A stretch of DNA of 64,000 nucleotides from Mesocentrotus franciscanus (Eukaryota; Echinodermata; Echinoidea; Camarodonta; Strongylocentrotidae), in NCBI GenBank assembly GCA_037976565.1, contig CP137667.1, positions 5,351,372 through 5,415,371 of the forward strand, read 5' to 3'. How positions within the stretch are numbered: position 1 is the stretch's first letter; every line of letters starts with the position of its first letter. Positions 1-12,500 of the stretch are shown piece after piece. Position numbers and translations under genes: made by a program. Under the pieces are notes generated by a model. The model saw only the letters and a program-made list of their open reading frames with translations, was not told where the DNA came from and made no database searches.

Positions 1-370
1 TTTATCTCTTTAGTTCAATGACAAATATATACAGATATCCGTTATACCTGTTTGCATGCTTTGTATTATGGTTATTGTATAATATTATTAGTCATGATTT
101 GCTATGTATGTAATACTTATGTAAAAATGTATTACCAGGAAGATGTTCCTGGTATTACCTTGTATTTGTTATTTGAACGCAGAAATAAAATCAATCAAAC
201 AAACATTGAGTGAGACTGGATGATTGCCGAAAGTAAACCTTCATAATATTATTGGGGAATCATGTGGGGTGGGGGATAGGTTCCACTAATGTTCTTTCTT
301 GGGCGCAAGGTAATGTTCATATTATGTGCTAGATCCCTTGTAACTAACTTACGACTAATATGGAACTTAC
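1..370. other. Copy 0 intron 2 (partial)
   Basis: No coding exon seen. A short hairpin (CCAGGAA ... TTCCTGG, around 136-155) and an AAATCAATCAAAC tail near 188-204 look like the end of an unidentified interspersed repeat. Confidence 0.4.
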
Positions 371-706
371 TCGTAATTGTGACATCGGTGTAGTTGTAAT
401 TCAGGATTCCTTTGTAGTTGGAGACCTCGCAGATGTAGCGTCCTGTGTCTTTACTCCTCACATTTCTGATGACCAGAGAGTAGTTTCCATCTATGTTACA
501 GCTACCATCGTCATATCTTGGGCCAGACTTTATACCGTAAATCAAGCTTATGATAGATGGTGTATTTTCGGGATCAGAGCCCTTCTTCCAGTAGACAGCG
601 TTTGGATCTCCTTTAAATCGACACCTCAAGATGCCCGTGGTTCCGTTGACTAGCGTCTTCTTGACCTCAGTATAGACTACATCGTCCGGAACATCTTGAG
701 ACGATC
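371..706 (-). CDS. Copy 0 exon 2: first V-like Ig domain
   Basis: 336 bases, open. CRFKGD, YWKKG, third cysteine in GSCNID, F-strand DTGRYICEV. Acceptor TCTAACAG. Confidence 0.83.
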
Positions 707-1306
707 CTGTTAGAATGGCAAGTCACAATGTGAATATGTGTCTATCAATAGGTATAAGATATAAAATGAAACTAGATGATATTCGATGGATTTGTTCAAG
801 ACACAAAAAGTAATTAGCCTGGGCAATAACAATGTGTAAATAACAAAGTGAGGTTTTTTGCACATTGGCTGTTCCATTCTTTTTGAAAACGCCCCCCCTT
901 CATCTTTCTCCGATTCTTCAAACATCAGCATTTGCATCGTCAATGCTTTAAGTATTCTCTATCTTTTTTTAAGCATAAAAAAGGAAACAGGAAACATAAA
1001 ACTAGGCGTTGTGGCGTGCGCCTGTAATCCAGCTAACAGTGGAAGTTACAAACTGATTCAGCCGAGGACGCAGGTTCGAAACTGAATCGCGTCTTTCGGA
1101 TGGTGACGTAAAAGGTCGGTCCCCAGACGTAAATAATCATATCTGATTGATACACGTCTGTAAAAACCCAATACACACACAAAATAATTCAATTACTTAT
1201 CTCACTAATACAGCACTGAAATACAGCATCTGGTTCCTGGTCACTTACCAAACATGGAAAACACGATAAAGAACAGTCCTGTTGCAATTGCTACTTTGAC
1301 TTTCAT
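371..1306 (-). CDS. Copy 0: 5' part of a fourth family member (exons 1 and 2 only; rest lies left of the window)
   Basis: Minus-strand exons 1249-1306 (signal peptide) and 371-706 (first V-like Ig domain), the same sizes as in the other copies (58 and 336 bases). Both are open, with a consensus donor after exon 2 (GTAAGT at 365-370). The remaining exons are expected to the left, beyond the window. Intron 1 contains a short 7SL-like insertion (about 1003-1186) that copies 1 and 2 lack. Confidence 0.8.
1003..1186 (+). repeat. 7SL/Alu-like short insertion in copy 0 intron 1
   Basis: Contains GGCGTGCGCCTGTAATCC, AGCTA, then GCCGAGG and a B-box-like GGTTCGAAAC, the order seen in 7SL RNA-derived SINEs. 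Introns 1 of copies 1 and 2 run straight across the site, so this is a later insertion. Boundaries are approximate. Confidence 0.45.
1249..1306 (-). CDS. Copy 0 exon 1: signal peptide
   Basis: MKVKVAIATGLFFIVFSMFG followed by GTAAGT; it differs from copy 1 at residues 2 and 7. Confidence 0.82.
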
Positions 1307-2510
1307 GCTTTCTATTTTCTAAGTCACTGGTAGAAGAGATAGATCTAACGGTGTGCACCTAGTCTACACTTGTAATTGATAAGGCGCAATACAAAAAACA
1401 GTTATATCATTTCAGTCATTATCGAACGACAGCCATAACGGAATGGCACGGTGGCCCGATCTGTTTGCACTCCATACACCATGTAAACAAAAGTTTGTTT
1501 GTATGATATGTGCTTTATTGCACGACGATAACAGTTTTGAACAAGATGCAACATGCAGATGGGGGCGACATGAGAGTAGACATTCCGACTTACTACACAT
1601 AATAGCACGTGATCTGGTATTGAGGTTATCCATATCTTTGGTTTTTGAGAAATAGCTTGCATACGATTTCTCATGTTTGTATTTCAAACATGAAATCTTC
1701 CTCCTAAAAGAGAAAAATCTATCGTTTGTAATAAGTTCATTTATATCAAAACATGTTAAAATGAAGCTTTGGAAAGTAAATAATTGTGCAACTCATGACG
1801 TACCAATATTCATTAGGCAATTCTTTCCCTTGTAAGAATAACACAAAAACAACGTATAAACAATACAAACAGATTTCTCATGACTACCAAAAAAAAAGGA
1901 ACATCGTGAAGTTTTAAAAGTGTTAGTGGGTTTCTTAGATCAAAATAAAAAGAAAATGATGTATTTAGGCTATTAGTCAATAGACTTAGAATATTCATCA
2001 GTATAAACAAGTAACAGAGTTTGTAGAATGCTAGTAGGGCAACATTGTTGGCTTAGCTGACCCCAAAATTAACCTCCTTATTCCACTGGAGATGATATCT
2101 TAGGGATATGTTGCCCTTTTTAACGCTTAACTGTCTCATGAAGCGCTTTAAAATTGTTAAAGTGGTATCAATTTGAAAGGTGATGTCTACTCCTCAGTTC
2201 GATATAAAATTGTTGCCATGCCACGAATGTAATGAGAAATAAATTGAGGGTGGTTTGGAAGTTTTCATAACACATCCAAACAGTAAAAATTTCATGTAAC
2301 AGTTTCGATGTCTAGAGTTCAGACATCTCCCACAGACGCGAATTGGCAGACTGAAGTAAGCCGCCAATTTTCCGATCGCCAGTAATTGTCGTTTTGGCGA
2401 TTTCTACGTCGTAAAATGTCAGCCAGCTGATATGCGCCCCCGACCCGGTTCATGTCTTCAGTCTGCCAAATTGCGTCTGAGGAGGTTTTATTTAAGACAG
2501 TTGTTGTTTA
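1307..2510 (-). other. 5' flank of copy 0 shared with copies 1 and 2
   Basis: Matches 21414-22560 and 42764-43900 along its length and holds the conserved upstream motifs. No coding region is credible here. Confidence 0.65.
1606..1611. promoter_or_regulatory. Conserved CACGTG E-box, copy 0 upstream
   Basis: CACGTG 300 bases upstream of the copy 0 start, inside a block shared by all copies. Equivalents: 21690-21695, 43046-43051 and 51870-51875. Candidate bHLH site; function inferred. Confidence 0.4.
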
Positions 2511-5430
2511 ATTTTGTCCTTACATTTTGAATATATATATATATATATATATATATGAATATAGGTTTATTTTTAAAATGCTAGAAAGAATGTTCTAAGC
2601 TACATGTTTGTTGTTCCTTTTCACACATATATATATATATTATATGTCTTTTAAACTCGAGAGGGTTGTCGCCTCCCCCCCCCTTTCCTCGCTCAGTCTG
2701 TTGTACGAGAACATTTTACGATTACACACAGACCTGCGCGCTCACTCACAAGCCACACACACACGCATATATATATCGAGTTTAAATGACTTTGTATTGT
2801 GGTTTTCTTCAGTTTATAATATTATAACAGAAGCTTAATATGCTACACAGCAACTTAATTCTAAAACAAAAATATGCCTTTAGAATCTCGGGATGTGGTG
2901 CACCTCAACAATAATAAAATCACTTTCAATGGAATAAACCGACTAGTAGGAAAATAGATATAGGTAATTCCACATGGACTGGTTTTGTTTCGTCAAATTT
3001 AAGAAGGAAAAATGTTTAATAGGGACCAAGGGGTCGTTGCTAGCGGGTAGTGGAGTGCTGTTTTACGAAAAAAAAACATTTGAATTATTTATCTCCTCGA
3101 ACACATTATATTTTGGGGAAATCCACATCACTTTGATTAATGATAAAACATAGCACTTAACGATCAACACACACACACACAAAAGAGGGAGGCAAAGCCG
3201 TTACTCGTCAGCCCCGAAATCAGCTTTATTGTTCAAACTACACAATAGTTCATGCCAGGCAGCTTCCATGACCTTGCTGATTATTAATTTCTTTCTGCTG
3301 ATAACATATTGATAACGTTCTGTTTACACTGTTTCTGTGTGAGTCATATAATATTATATGATAACGATATGCAGCATAAACATAAGAGTGTAGGTAAATA
3401 AGAGCATTGAGTTGTTAAACATACACCGGCAATTACGGAGGTGGGGGTGATTTTTTGCAACCAGTATAGGTCAATTATGAATATGAATCAATACGTATTT
3501 TTAGACATTTGATACCTCGACCATGTCCTAGTGGTTTGAGTGATTATTGATATCAGAATTCCGATACATTAATTTAGCGTTTGTTTGTAGTAATGGAAAC
3601 ATGTATTTGATATAAATAGTATGTTGAGCTATCTTTATTTCCGTAAAGAAAGTTACATTTTGGTGCCTCATATGAAAGAGGAAGAAGAGGGAAGTTCCTA
3701 AAAATTATTGAAAAGGTGAGTTTTGCATCTTTCACCTTCAAGATCACATAACTCAGTAAGGAATGATATGATAATTCAAACAAGATAATAAAAAAATAAA
3801 AATAAAACTAACGAAAGGAAAAGTGAATTTATAGTCCTAAGCATTAACACTGTTTTGCTTTAGAGCATTGCTAATGTTTCCTCTGCTTTAAGACAGGTAT
3901 CAATTTGATGAGGATAACATGTTGGTAAAACAACTAATATAAATACCAAGCAGAGACAACACTGTCCCTGCGAGCACGGGTCTAGCCGATGATTTATCGT
4001 GTGAGCTTGAAGAGGGGTTAACTAACATGACTAAATGGCACCTGAAATATTGTTTATTCATCCTTAATACACGAGACAGTTTGTCTATCGAAGAAGTTAC
4101 ATGTTCCTTCATTTTGAGACATCGGGAGGAGCACCTGTCCCTGCTTCTGCTCCTGCCCCTTCTCCTGTTTCTGGTGGTCGAGAGCGCCATGTACGGTACA
4201 TATTGACACATCGTAATCAATGTTTAATCTACACCACTCAGGATATAGTCTTCCACATTCTACTTGCAACAGGGGTGAACTTCAGCACACGTTAAAGAAG
4301 CTAAGAAGAAAATATAGCCCGAAAGTACCCATAATAAATACAGCATCACACATTCTTACATTCCTCGTTGTTGGTAACTGAATAAATAGAAGGAAAATAT
4401 ATATATAAATATTGATACTTTTCATTATATAAAGAGGACCAAAAGATTTGAAGTATTGCAAATAATTTCTCTCATTCAATTAATTGTTCATACATTAAAA
4501 AAACATCATACGTTTGTATGTATATATAAACAAGTGTAAGGAAATATAATATATATATATATATAAGGGTTTTGCATTTCTCATGAAAGTAAATACAATG
4601 CGAAAGGAAATGAAAGAACGGTTGCGTAGCTTCGCAATCATTATATTGTCAGTCTCTTTCTCTCACACAAAGCCCTATCGGCGAAAAATTGTTTAACTAT
4701 TTATTCGTGTACGGAACATCATTTTCTGTTGTATTTATTTATATCTTCTCGAACTCCAAGCAGAAATCTAGACTTATATATATATACACACTTTTCACAG
4801 AAACAAAAGTCTTATTAAAAGGGCAATCCAGTCTTTGTAATTAAGTACATTTGTATGAAAGCAACAACAGCAACACAAACTCAGAGAAACAGAAAAACTG
4901 AAATAAATCGGACCAACGATAAAAGATATATACATGTCTTAAACATGAGATCACAAATTGGCGATTTGGTCGATGGATTGTTACGTAATCATTCTTTTGT
5001 CATGTATGAAGATAGAATAAATTTCGGTTTTTCTCTTAAGCGCCTTCCCTGTTGGGACACCACTCCAAATACATTATGGAAAGCTCATTATTATAGGTCC
5101 TTTTAAAAGAAAAGACCCTTCTGAGTGATTCATTTTAATGAAATTGACGTTTAATCATTTTGTGTATTGGAACGAGTGGGAGAGTTGTCTGTCAGTACAT
5201 CTCAGCGACCTTCCCGATTTAGCCAACTTAAAATTCCCATATGTATAGTCATAACAACCTTCAAATATCATTCCTATTTTGTAATAGATTGTCCCATTTC
5301 CTTCAGACTCTCACCAGTGTAGTAATGCGTTCGGATTTCCCTTAACAGGGGAAGATTGGTCTCATATATTTTTTTTACATATCGATACAAACATGACAAA
5401 TCGTAGGCCTATACAAGAAATTGTTATATA
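2511..5430. other. Spacer upstream of copy 0; low-complexity AT and a dispersed repeat
   Basis: (AT)n at about 2528-2556 and 2627-2645. From about 3100 it matches 23000-25370, and in part 49530-51830. The stretch about 4855-5290 is a dispersed repeat also found at about 13000-13400, 24790-25215 and 51300-51720. Open frames here are not conserved as protein. Confidence 0.55.
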
Positions 5431-5434
5431 CCCA

Positions 5435-5660
5435 AGATAGGGATAACCCCATACCAGATCACGTGCTACTATTCGTAGTAATCGGAATGCCTACTGTCAT
5501 GTCGCCCATGTCCCCCCTCCAATAAAACATTGCACCTTGTTTCGAAACTGTTATTTTCTTGTAATCAAACACAAATCACAAGCTTGCCATTTGTTCATGC
5601 AGTGCAAACAGATCGTGCCATCTCACCATTCCTTTATCGGTGAGGTCGCTTATGACGGGC
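5435..5660 (+). promoter_or_regulatory. Orphan plus-oriented copy of the family promoter block (copy 0 side)
   Basis: Resembles the copy 3 upstream block in the same orientation: ATAACCCCATACCAG, CACGTG at 5460-5465, then a GCAAACAGATCGTGCC motif. No signal-peptide or Ig exon follows within the next 3 kb, so it looks like the remnant of a lost divergent gene. Confidence 0.5.
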
Positions 5661-5900
5661 TGTACAGGCCAATATTTGTACAACTATAACAACTATACAG
5701 CCATCGAATGGACGTATAGTTTTAACGTATCAGAAAGCAGGAAACTGTACATCCATACAACTATGCAACTATGCAACTTTACAACTATGCATCCATCGAA
5801 GCACTCGTGAACGCATGTATAGTTTTCAGCGTGCGGGCCGATGTGTACAGCTATACAACCATACATCCGTCGAATGGATGTATGATTTTAACCAAAAAGA
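5640..5900. repeat. Short palindromic repeat cluster
   Basis: Several ACATCC-x-TCGAATGGATGT-like palindromic units separated by ACAACTAT strings, about 5695-5895. A shorter version lies at about 25640-25730. Confidence 0.45.
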
Positions 5901-6089
5901 GGGATTGCCGCTGTGAGATCAGTTTGACATCTTTCAACCAGTGGAGTGCAGCAACACAATAGCCACCGATCGAAATGACCAAAATGGTCCGAACTGTGTA
6001 AATTGTTAAAAGTGGGATCGTTTGTTCTTTTGATGTCGAAACCCACCCAATAATTGATTCTGACTGAATATTTGGCCTGGTTTTGGACA

Positions 6090-9000
6090 AGAATCAATAC
6101 GAATCGTGATTTTTTTTCTCATAAAAGGGGACCGAAATGACCGTATTCAATGGGGTAAATTTGGCCGTCTTTTTTTTTGCATTAGGGACCCCTTTTTTTT
6201 TTGAAACCTAGAAAAGGTCCATTATGTGCAGTTCTAGCCCAAAGGGACCAAAAGAAAACCAAAACGTCGTGGGTAGGGTCAATAAGATTCAGCGCAAAGT
6301 TTTCAACCCGTTTAAGCTATTCAAACCTTCCCCACCAAAACTTCTGATTAATCCTCTTTTTCGCTCAGCGTATAAAAAATGAGGCAGCTGATATTTATGT
6401 CGACTTTTTTCAAGATGCATTAGGTGAACTCGAACAAACAATGGTGTCGCTAGATGGCGCTCTGGATTGTGAATCTACCGTAATATCTACCACTCTCTAC
6501 CAGCTATGTCGACAAAAGATTCGAAAGATTGATAACTTCCTAATGATCGAAGAAATTATATTATAGCATCTAGTTTGAAAGACAATGAGACCTGATGTCA
6601 TCTGTTTGTAATTCTGCTCAATTGGTCACATCCTTACCACAAAAAGCAGTCATTTGGACAATCCTCCATGTGTATACTCGCGAGCGCACGCTCATACACA
6701 CGCAACACACACACACACGCACGCTCACGCACGCACATACACACAAACACACGCAATCCCTACACCGGCCCACATATACAACACTTATTTTTTGTGTGTG
6801 CACTATTCTCTTTATCGACAAGGAATATCAGTATGAATTCTTACTACATGTATTACCATAAACAAATGTGGTGGAAACATCTTACCGGCCGCTTTTCTAC
6901 AATATTTTATCGCCCTGTTGTTCATTTTGTTAAATAGTTATATAGCTGGCTGATAATTATTCCGTTCGAGTATTTGCAATACGCTAATAGGCAAAGTCAC
7001 TATTGACTCTGGGGTAAAATTAGATAAACAGGTTGTTGGCACATGTTAACAAAAGGCCGTTGGAATTGGATCATATCCATGAAAGCAGTCACGGGATAAA
7101 TCACGCGTTGAACCTCTTATATTGATTTTGTATGATTACAGATGAGGATAAGTGTTTCGTTATCATGGTTTATTGAAAGAACACTGCTAATTATATATCG
7201 TTATGATGACATTACAAACCCAATAACCGATGACGCAACGTATATATAATGGTTTGCTAACGTGGGTGTGAATATGGCGGTTTGCCTTTCCAGTGTTGAT
7301 ATTTGCCTACATAAAAGAAAAACGTCCATGTTATAATGATTAATTAACAACAAAATCCAGCACTGATTAAAGTGATCGATGTACGTGATATTGAAAATAA
7401 TTTTGTTTTCCTTCTACTTCTACTTTATTTATCTCGCTGTTACAATACATTTAACAGACTTTCACACATTCCAAGTAAGAAAATATACTGTAGGTATCCA
7501 GCTAAAACGAAGACTTTTTGATATTGTTACGCTAGAACATGATTAAAACTGTATACTGTATACTTTTAATTTCTTTAATTCCCCAAGCAAATAACTATGA
7601 TTATGTAAACATGTTTCAGAGATATTTTTAATTGTATTTGCACTCTAAAATGAATTATGACAGAAAAGCTGAGTACTCATGAATTCTATTTCCTATATCA
7701 TACATACATTTTCTATCACGAAATGATGCATTTTAAAGATTTATTTGCTAGTCTTTGAGAAAAGTATGTTATCCTGGGAAGGAAGTAAATAAGTTCTCTG
7801 TAATTTCAGTTCGTTCATAAATGATTGCGAATTTACATGGAATACTTCTGTCATTCCCAAAGAATGTGAATGATAACAGTTGTTTTATACTAAAGCACCG
7901 TTTCATTACGAAATCAAGATAATCTGCAGTAAATTTTAGTCTGTACGTACGCCTACATACCTAACATGAGGAACTAAAGCTGTGTCTTATTTCATAGTCT
8001 ACTAACTATCATTTTAACACCAGAATCATCATGTGAAATAAAACAATTCTCTTTTTTTTATACAGTAGGAGTGATGCATATGAAATACCATGTGGGGGAA
8101 TAGCAGTTGAATCCAATATTAGGGTGATAACAATTACAATATAAACAGTTACAGAGCTATACAAATGCGACTATCATTGTGAATATTGTTACTCTACGAA
8201 GGTAGGCCTTTACATCGTTCGTTCTCGAGAAAAGCGTTCAAACTGTCACATATTTAGGCATGTATGTATAACATTGAAGAAACACAATTTTGTTAAATGA
8301 GACCACGAGACTACGAATTAAGTGTATGTATTGTATATGCGACACTAATAAACACATATTAATATGCAGTTTGTCATTGTTTTATACTCTCCTACCCCTC
8401 GAAGAAAATGAATAAATAAACCAAGGGGGCTGTTTGTCAATGACTGTATCTTGTTTACCCGAGTATCCGCCTCCGTCTTCTAGTTGTTAATGCATTTGGC
8501 GAGCACATCCGAAGTCCGTTTCGGAAAAATTTAACTTTTAAAGTTATTTATACAAAAAGGCAGTAAGGAAGAACAACGAATTTCAAGCTACGCATATTAT
8601 TTCTCTTAACCAATCGAATTTTCATATATACATAATATAATGTCTGTCAAAATTACTATAGTGCACATTGTAATTGCAATACATAGTAACATAAATCGGA
8701 TATTATTTTACGTTAAGCTAGGGCCGACGATGATTACGCAAATAACGTGATGGAGTTGTCAACGACAATACGGAATCAAGATATGGTTCAACAGCATAAT
8801 TCTCCTGTTAATCAAAACTTGTGTTTTACTCGCCGTCCTCGAATAGCGACCTATAATGGGAAGTTCTTTGTTTAACAAATCATATATTTAGCTATCTTAT
8901 AGAGTTGAGGGTGTAACAAATGTGTAATCAATGTTTATAAAGGCCAGTCATAAAAGTAACAGATCAGTGTAGAAAACAGGTGTATACACAATTATGTACT

Positions 9001-9238
9001 TGTGTGTGTGAGGATGTGTACGCTAAATCGATGCCGAAATACGTGAAAAAACCAAGGGTGCAGATCGAGGAATAACTCCAACAATGCTTCTCACCGCATT
9101 TTCAACCACATTAATGACAATTTCAATGAGTTAGACATACTAATTATTTTAGTGTTCATTTCGATGCTGTCATCTGTTTCTCGACAGGAACACATGACAA
9201 CTCTTACAATACTTGTTCTATGTTCATGATCTCCCTTG
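6090..9238. other. Spacer between copy 0 flank and copy 1 3' end
   Basis: No gene seen. A CA-rich microsatellite lies at about 6690-6755. About 6600-7400 matches 26510-27300. From 7400 to 9238 I see only AT-rich sequence and the presumed copy 1 3' flank. Confidence 0.5.
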
Positions 9239-9534
9239 CTAGGTCGGGAAGCCATTATCTACGAGTTTATCGTTGAAATCTCGGTGCCTCTCTGACGTTT
9301 TTTTTAACCTAACATAATCCTCGACATTCTTCTTGATCGAGCCTTCCATTTCCTTTGTCCAGTTTGCCACCCACTCACAGATCCTTCGTGGCATCTCATC
9401 TGATGACATGACCGTTGCTTGCTTTTTTCCCTCGATCTCAAGCAGACGTCTAAGCGATATTCGCTTACCTTCATCCATTTCGTTCACCATATCCTTGATG
9501 AATTCAAAACTTGTTTTTCTGCTGAGGTATTTGC
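9239..9534 (-). CDS. Copy 1 exon 14: death-fold-like module 7, frameshifted end
   Basis: Reads FIKDMVNEMDEGKRISLRRL and RICEWVANWTKE, then FNDKLVDNGF, after which one base is missing relative to copy 3 and the frame ends P-T-stop. The lost tail corresponds to LDLAREIMNIEQLL in copy 3; its bases are still present downstream in another frame. Confidence 0.76.
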
Positions 9535-12500
9535 CTGTCGGACGAGACAAGATTAGTAGACATGTTTTGTTATATCTTAACATTAATAAAAGGAAATAAT
9601 CATGAGTGCAATCACTTTCCTCCTTTCTACTTCGCTAAATTGAGTTCAACATGTACAATCTTAGAGAATTTTCTTTAAAAACGTAATAGGGTGAACCAAA
9701 ATTTGCATCATGTTTCCTCAAATGAAGTTTTATTACGGATTTAACAAAAAAAAATTAACGGAAAAGAAACACGTCACGTGAATCCGTTTAATTCTAGTGT
9801 ACATTCAAACTAAATAACTTTCCATTGTTTGTTTCACCCATTAGAAAGAATGACCATTCAGTAGTAATCCACTTCTCAACTATTTTTCTTTATTTAGATT
9901 TACTTTTATACGTCCACCTACCATTAATTACTCCAGCTACAAGTTGTGGTTTGTTAATCTTCTGTAAGCCTTCTGCTAAAACTGCATGGTGATCGATTAC
10001 ACCAGGACACATACTCTCTTTCCAAATCTTCGATAGAGTAAGTAGATAGTCCATGTTGCTGTCGGGTATATCTTCGTCAGTCAGCTCGAGCATTCCTTGT
10101 AGATCAATTAATATCTGTGGATATCCACATATGTTGCTCTTGGCATGCTTGCTTTTATTCTTGATGTCGCCTTTTGGTTTTTGGGGGACTCCAGGATCTT
10201 CAGTGTTGATGACTTCTCCATCATCGTCGTTGTTTTGCGTTTTTTCTACGTTTGTTGATGTCAGAGTAGCATCTGATCGTGTTGTTTTCTGATGGCCAGT
10301 GGGGAATTCTTCTGCTTTCTCACCATCGTTTAAAGAAGACTGTCCCGTATTGACAACTGTTTCGTTTCTGCGTTCTTTTGTTTGCTGAATTTCGTCATCT
10401 TGAATGACTGCCGCTGCTATGTCAAATAGCTCACCATAGCTTGGTTCAGAGGCTTGAAAAGAGAAGGAAACGAAAATTAAGTAAAGTTGTATGTAGTGTT
10501 CATTAATTTAAAGGATACCTTGAGTAGGTTGGGTAATGTTTCTACGGAAAATAATACATCACTTCTTGACGAACAATAATTATTAATGAAATCATGACTA
10601 AACAAACTTTTGATTAATTTGAGGCCTTCATCCTATCCAATTGATTTGATTGAGGATCAAAGTATGTGAATACGGATTTACACGATCTTAACCTTACCAA
10701 CTTTGAACCGCTTACTGACGTTCGGGTAACCAGCATTTTCCAGAATACTGCAAACATCAGGCCTCATGTTCCCAACTGAAATGACTTCAATCATGTTATA
10801 TAACTGTAGCACAAGACTTATAGTGCCACGATCAAGGTGAGAAGCGCGAAACTCTTGTCGGTAAGATGTAAACTTGGTTCTCTTGATTCCAAGGGAATCA
10901 GCAAATGGACGGAAGTCTTCCATGATTAAATCAAGCGCCATATCTACCAGTTCGGCTTTGTAGATAGATTTTTCTTTGGGAGGGGACAACAGACCTATAA
11001 GGAGACAAGGTTTATTGATATAATCATTCTGTAGTGTAATTTAAAAATGCTCATTCAACTTTCCATTTGGAAATCGATTTCTTGGATGCTTTTCCCAGCT
11101 TTTGTATTCTTGTTAATACGTCGTTTTAGAGGAAAAATACTTTGTATGTACTTAGATCCATACACAAAAATCTGGAGCAAAATGTTCAACATTAGTCAAT
11201 TAACTCATCCTATTTCATCATAGTACTATGATATTTCATGTAATACGTACATCGCAATAAAAAAACTAAATTCTGGGATTCCAAATTCGTTTGTAAAGTT
11301 CCATTTAGGACTTTAGCCGGTGTCTTCCTGGTTCAAAGGTAAATGATCTGTTAAACTTCTATTATTCATCTCTATACACCAGTGTTTACAAAATGGTCAA
11401 AATTTGTTCTATCCGTTTTTGAAGAAAAACTTAAATTATTCATAATCATAAACTGTAACTGATTTACCTATTAAACGTCAAACATGTTTGACGTTTAATA
11501 GCTAAATCAGTTACAGAAATAATAAATGAATTTTAGTCATCAGGACAACAGTTTTTTAATCGGAAACCGTTATAATTTCGGGGTTCTCGGATAAAATAGT
11601 AGATATTTAATGCCTATAATTGTAAACACAAAGTCAATGCCACCTCTTATTACCTTACGTTGTGCCCCCCTAATGTCCCTAGAAAATGCTGATGGTGCAG
11701 AAATGGAAAAGATCATGCTAACGTAATAATTTTTCTGCTTCATTGCACAGGGTACTTTTGTCAACTTCCATTATATACCACAACATATAATAGCGTAAAT
11801 ACTGTTTTATCCGAGAACCCCGAAATTATAAAGGTTTCCGGTTAAAAAACGTAATCCTGATGGCTAAAATTCATTTATTACTACTGGCTAATACTCACCA
11901 TCATAATCTATTGATTTCAAGGCAGTCGATAGTACTTTTAACTTCTCCTCCTGTATCAGCTCAGTGATTCCGTCTCTCCATCTACACATGGCTTTAAACC
12001 GCTTCTCTTCATCAATAAGATCGTCTGTTGTATAGGAGATGTGAAGTGCCTCACAGAGCTGTATCATACGGGTTTTAGGGACTAGCCTGGCAATATGCTC
12101 GAGCATTTTAGTACTTGGCCACTTCTCGTTAGACTCTTCAGGCCCATCTTCAGGAAGGAAAATATGTCAAAATCAAAAGTGACAGATTTATTAGATAACG
12201 AATATATAGATATTGCAAATTGAACTGTGACTGAATTAATAGAAGATAACAAGAAGATATGGACAAATGAAATCAATACGATCTCTATTTATTCTTCTAA
12301 AATGTATTCTTTTAAATTTCCATCGTAGAATCAGTAATTCAAGATTTAATACCATGGTTAACTTTTGTATTGATTGAAAACATACGTACCACATAATTAT
12401 TACCAGAAAACCTAAAAATAACCATATTTCATGTCTTTCATTAGTGCATACCTACCTATCAATCTACAAATATGTTATTCATAACTCATCAATAAAAATG

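Noticed and set aside
360..653. Plus-strand open frame opposite the copy 0 Ig exon, repeated at 20665-20958, 41896-42201 and 52602-52895 (minus)
   Set aside because: It is the antisense shadow of the conserved Ig exon; splice sites, cysteine and tryptophan patterns and family conservation support the other strand.
4101..4295. Open frame with a P-A-P repeat, also at 23976-24200 and 50821-51018
   Set aside because: A degenerate CCTGCC-type repeat in duplicated spacer; lengths and frames differ between copies.
4855..5106. Open frame repeated at 24791-25045
   Set aside because: The two are recent duplicates of the same flank; the more diverged copies at 13000 and 51300 do not keep the frame, so it is a repeat rather than a gene.
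6595..6937. Several His/Thr-rich open frames
   Set aside because: Translations of a CA microsatellite in three frames.
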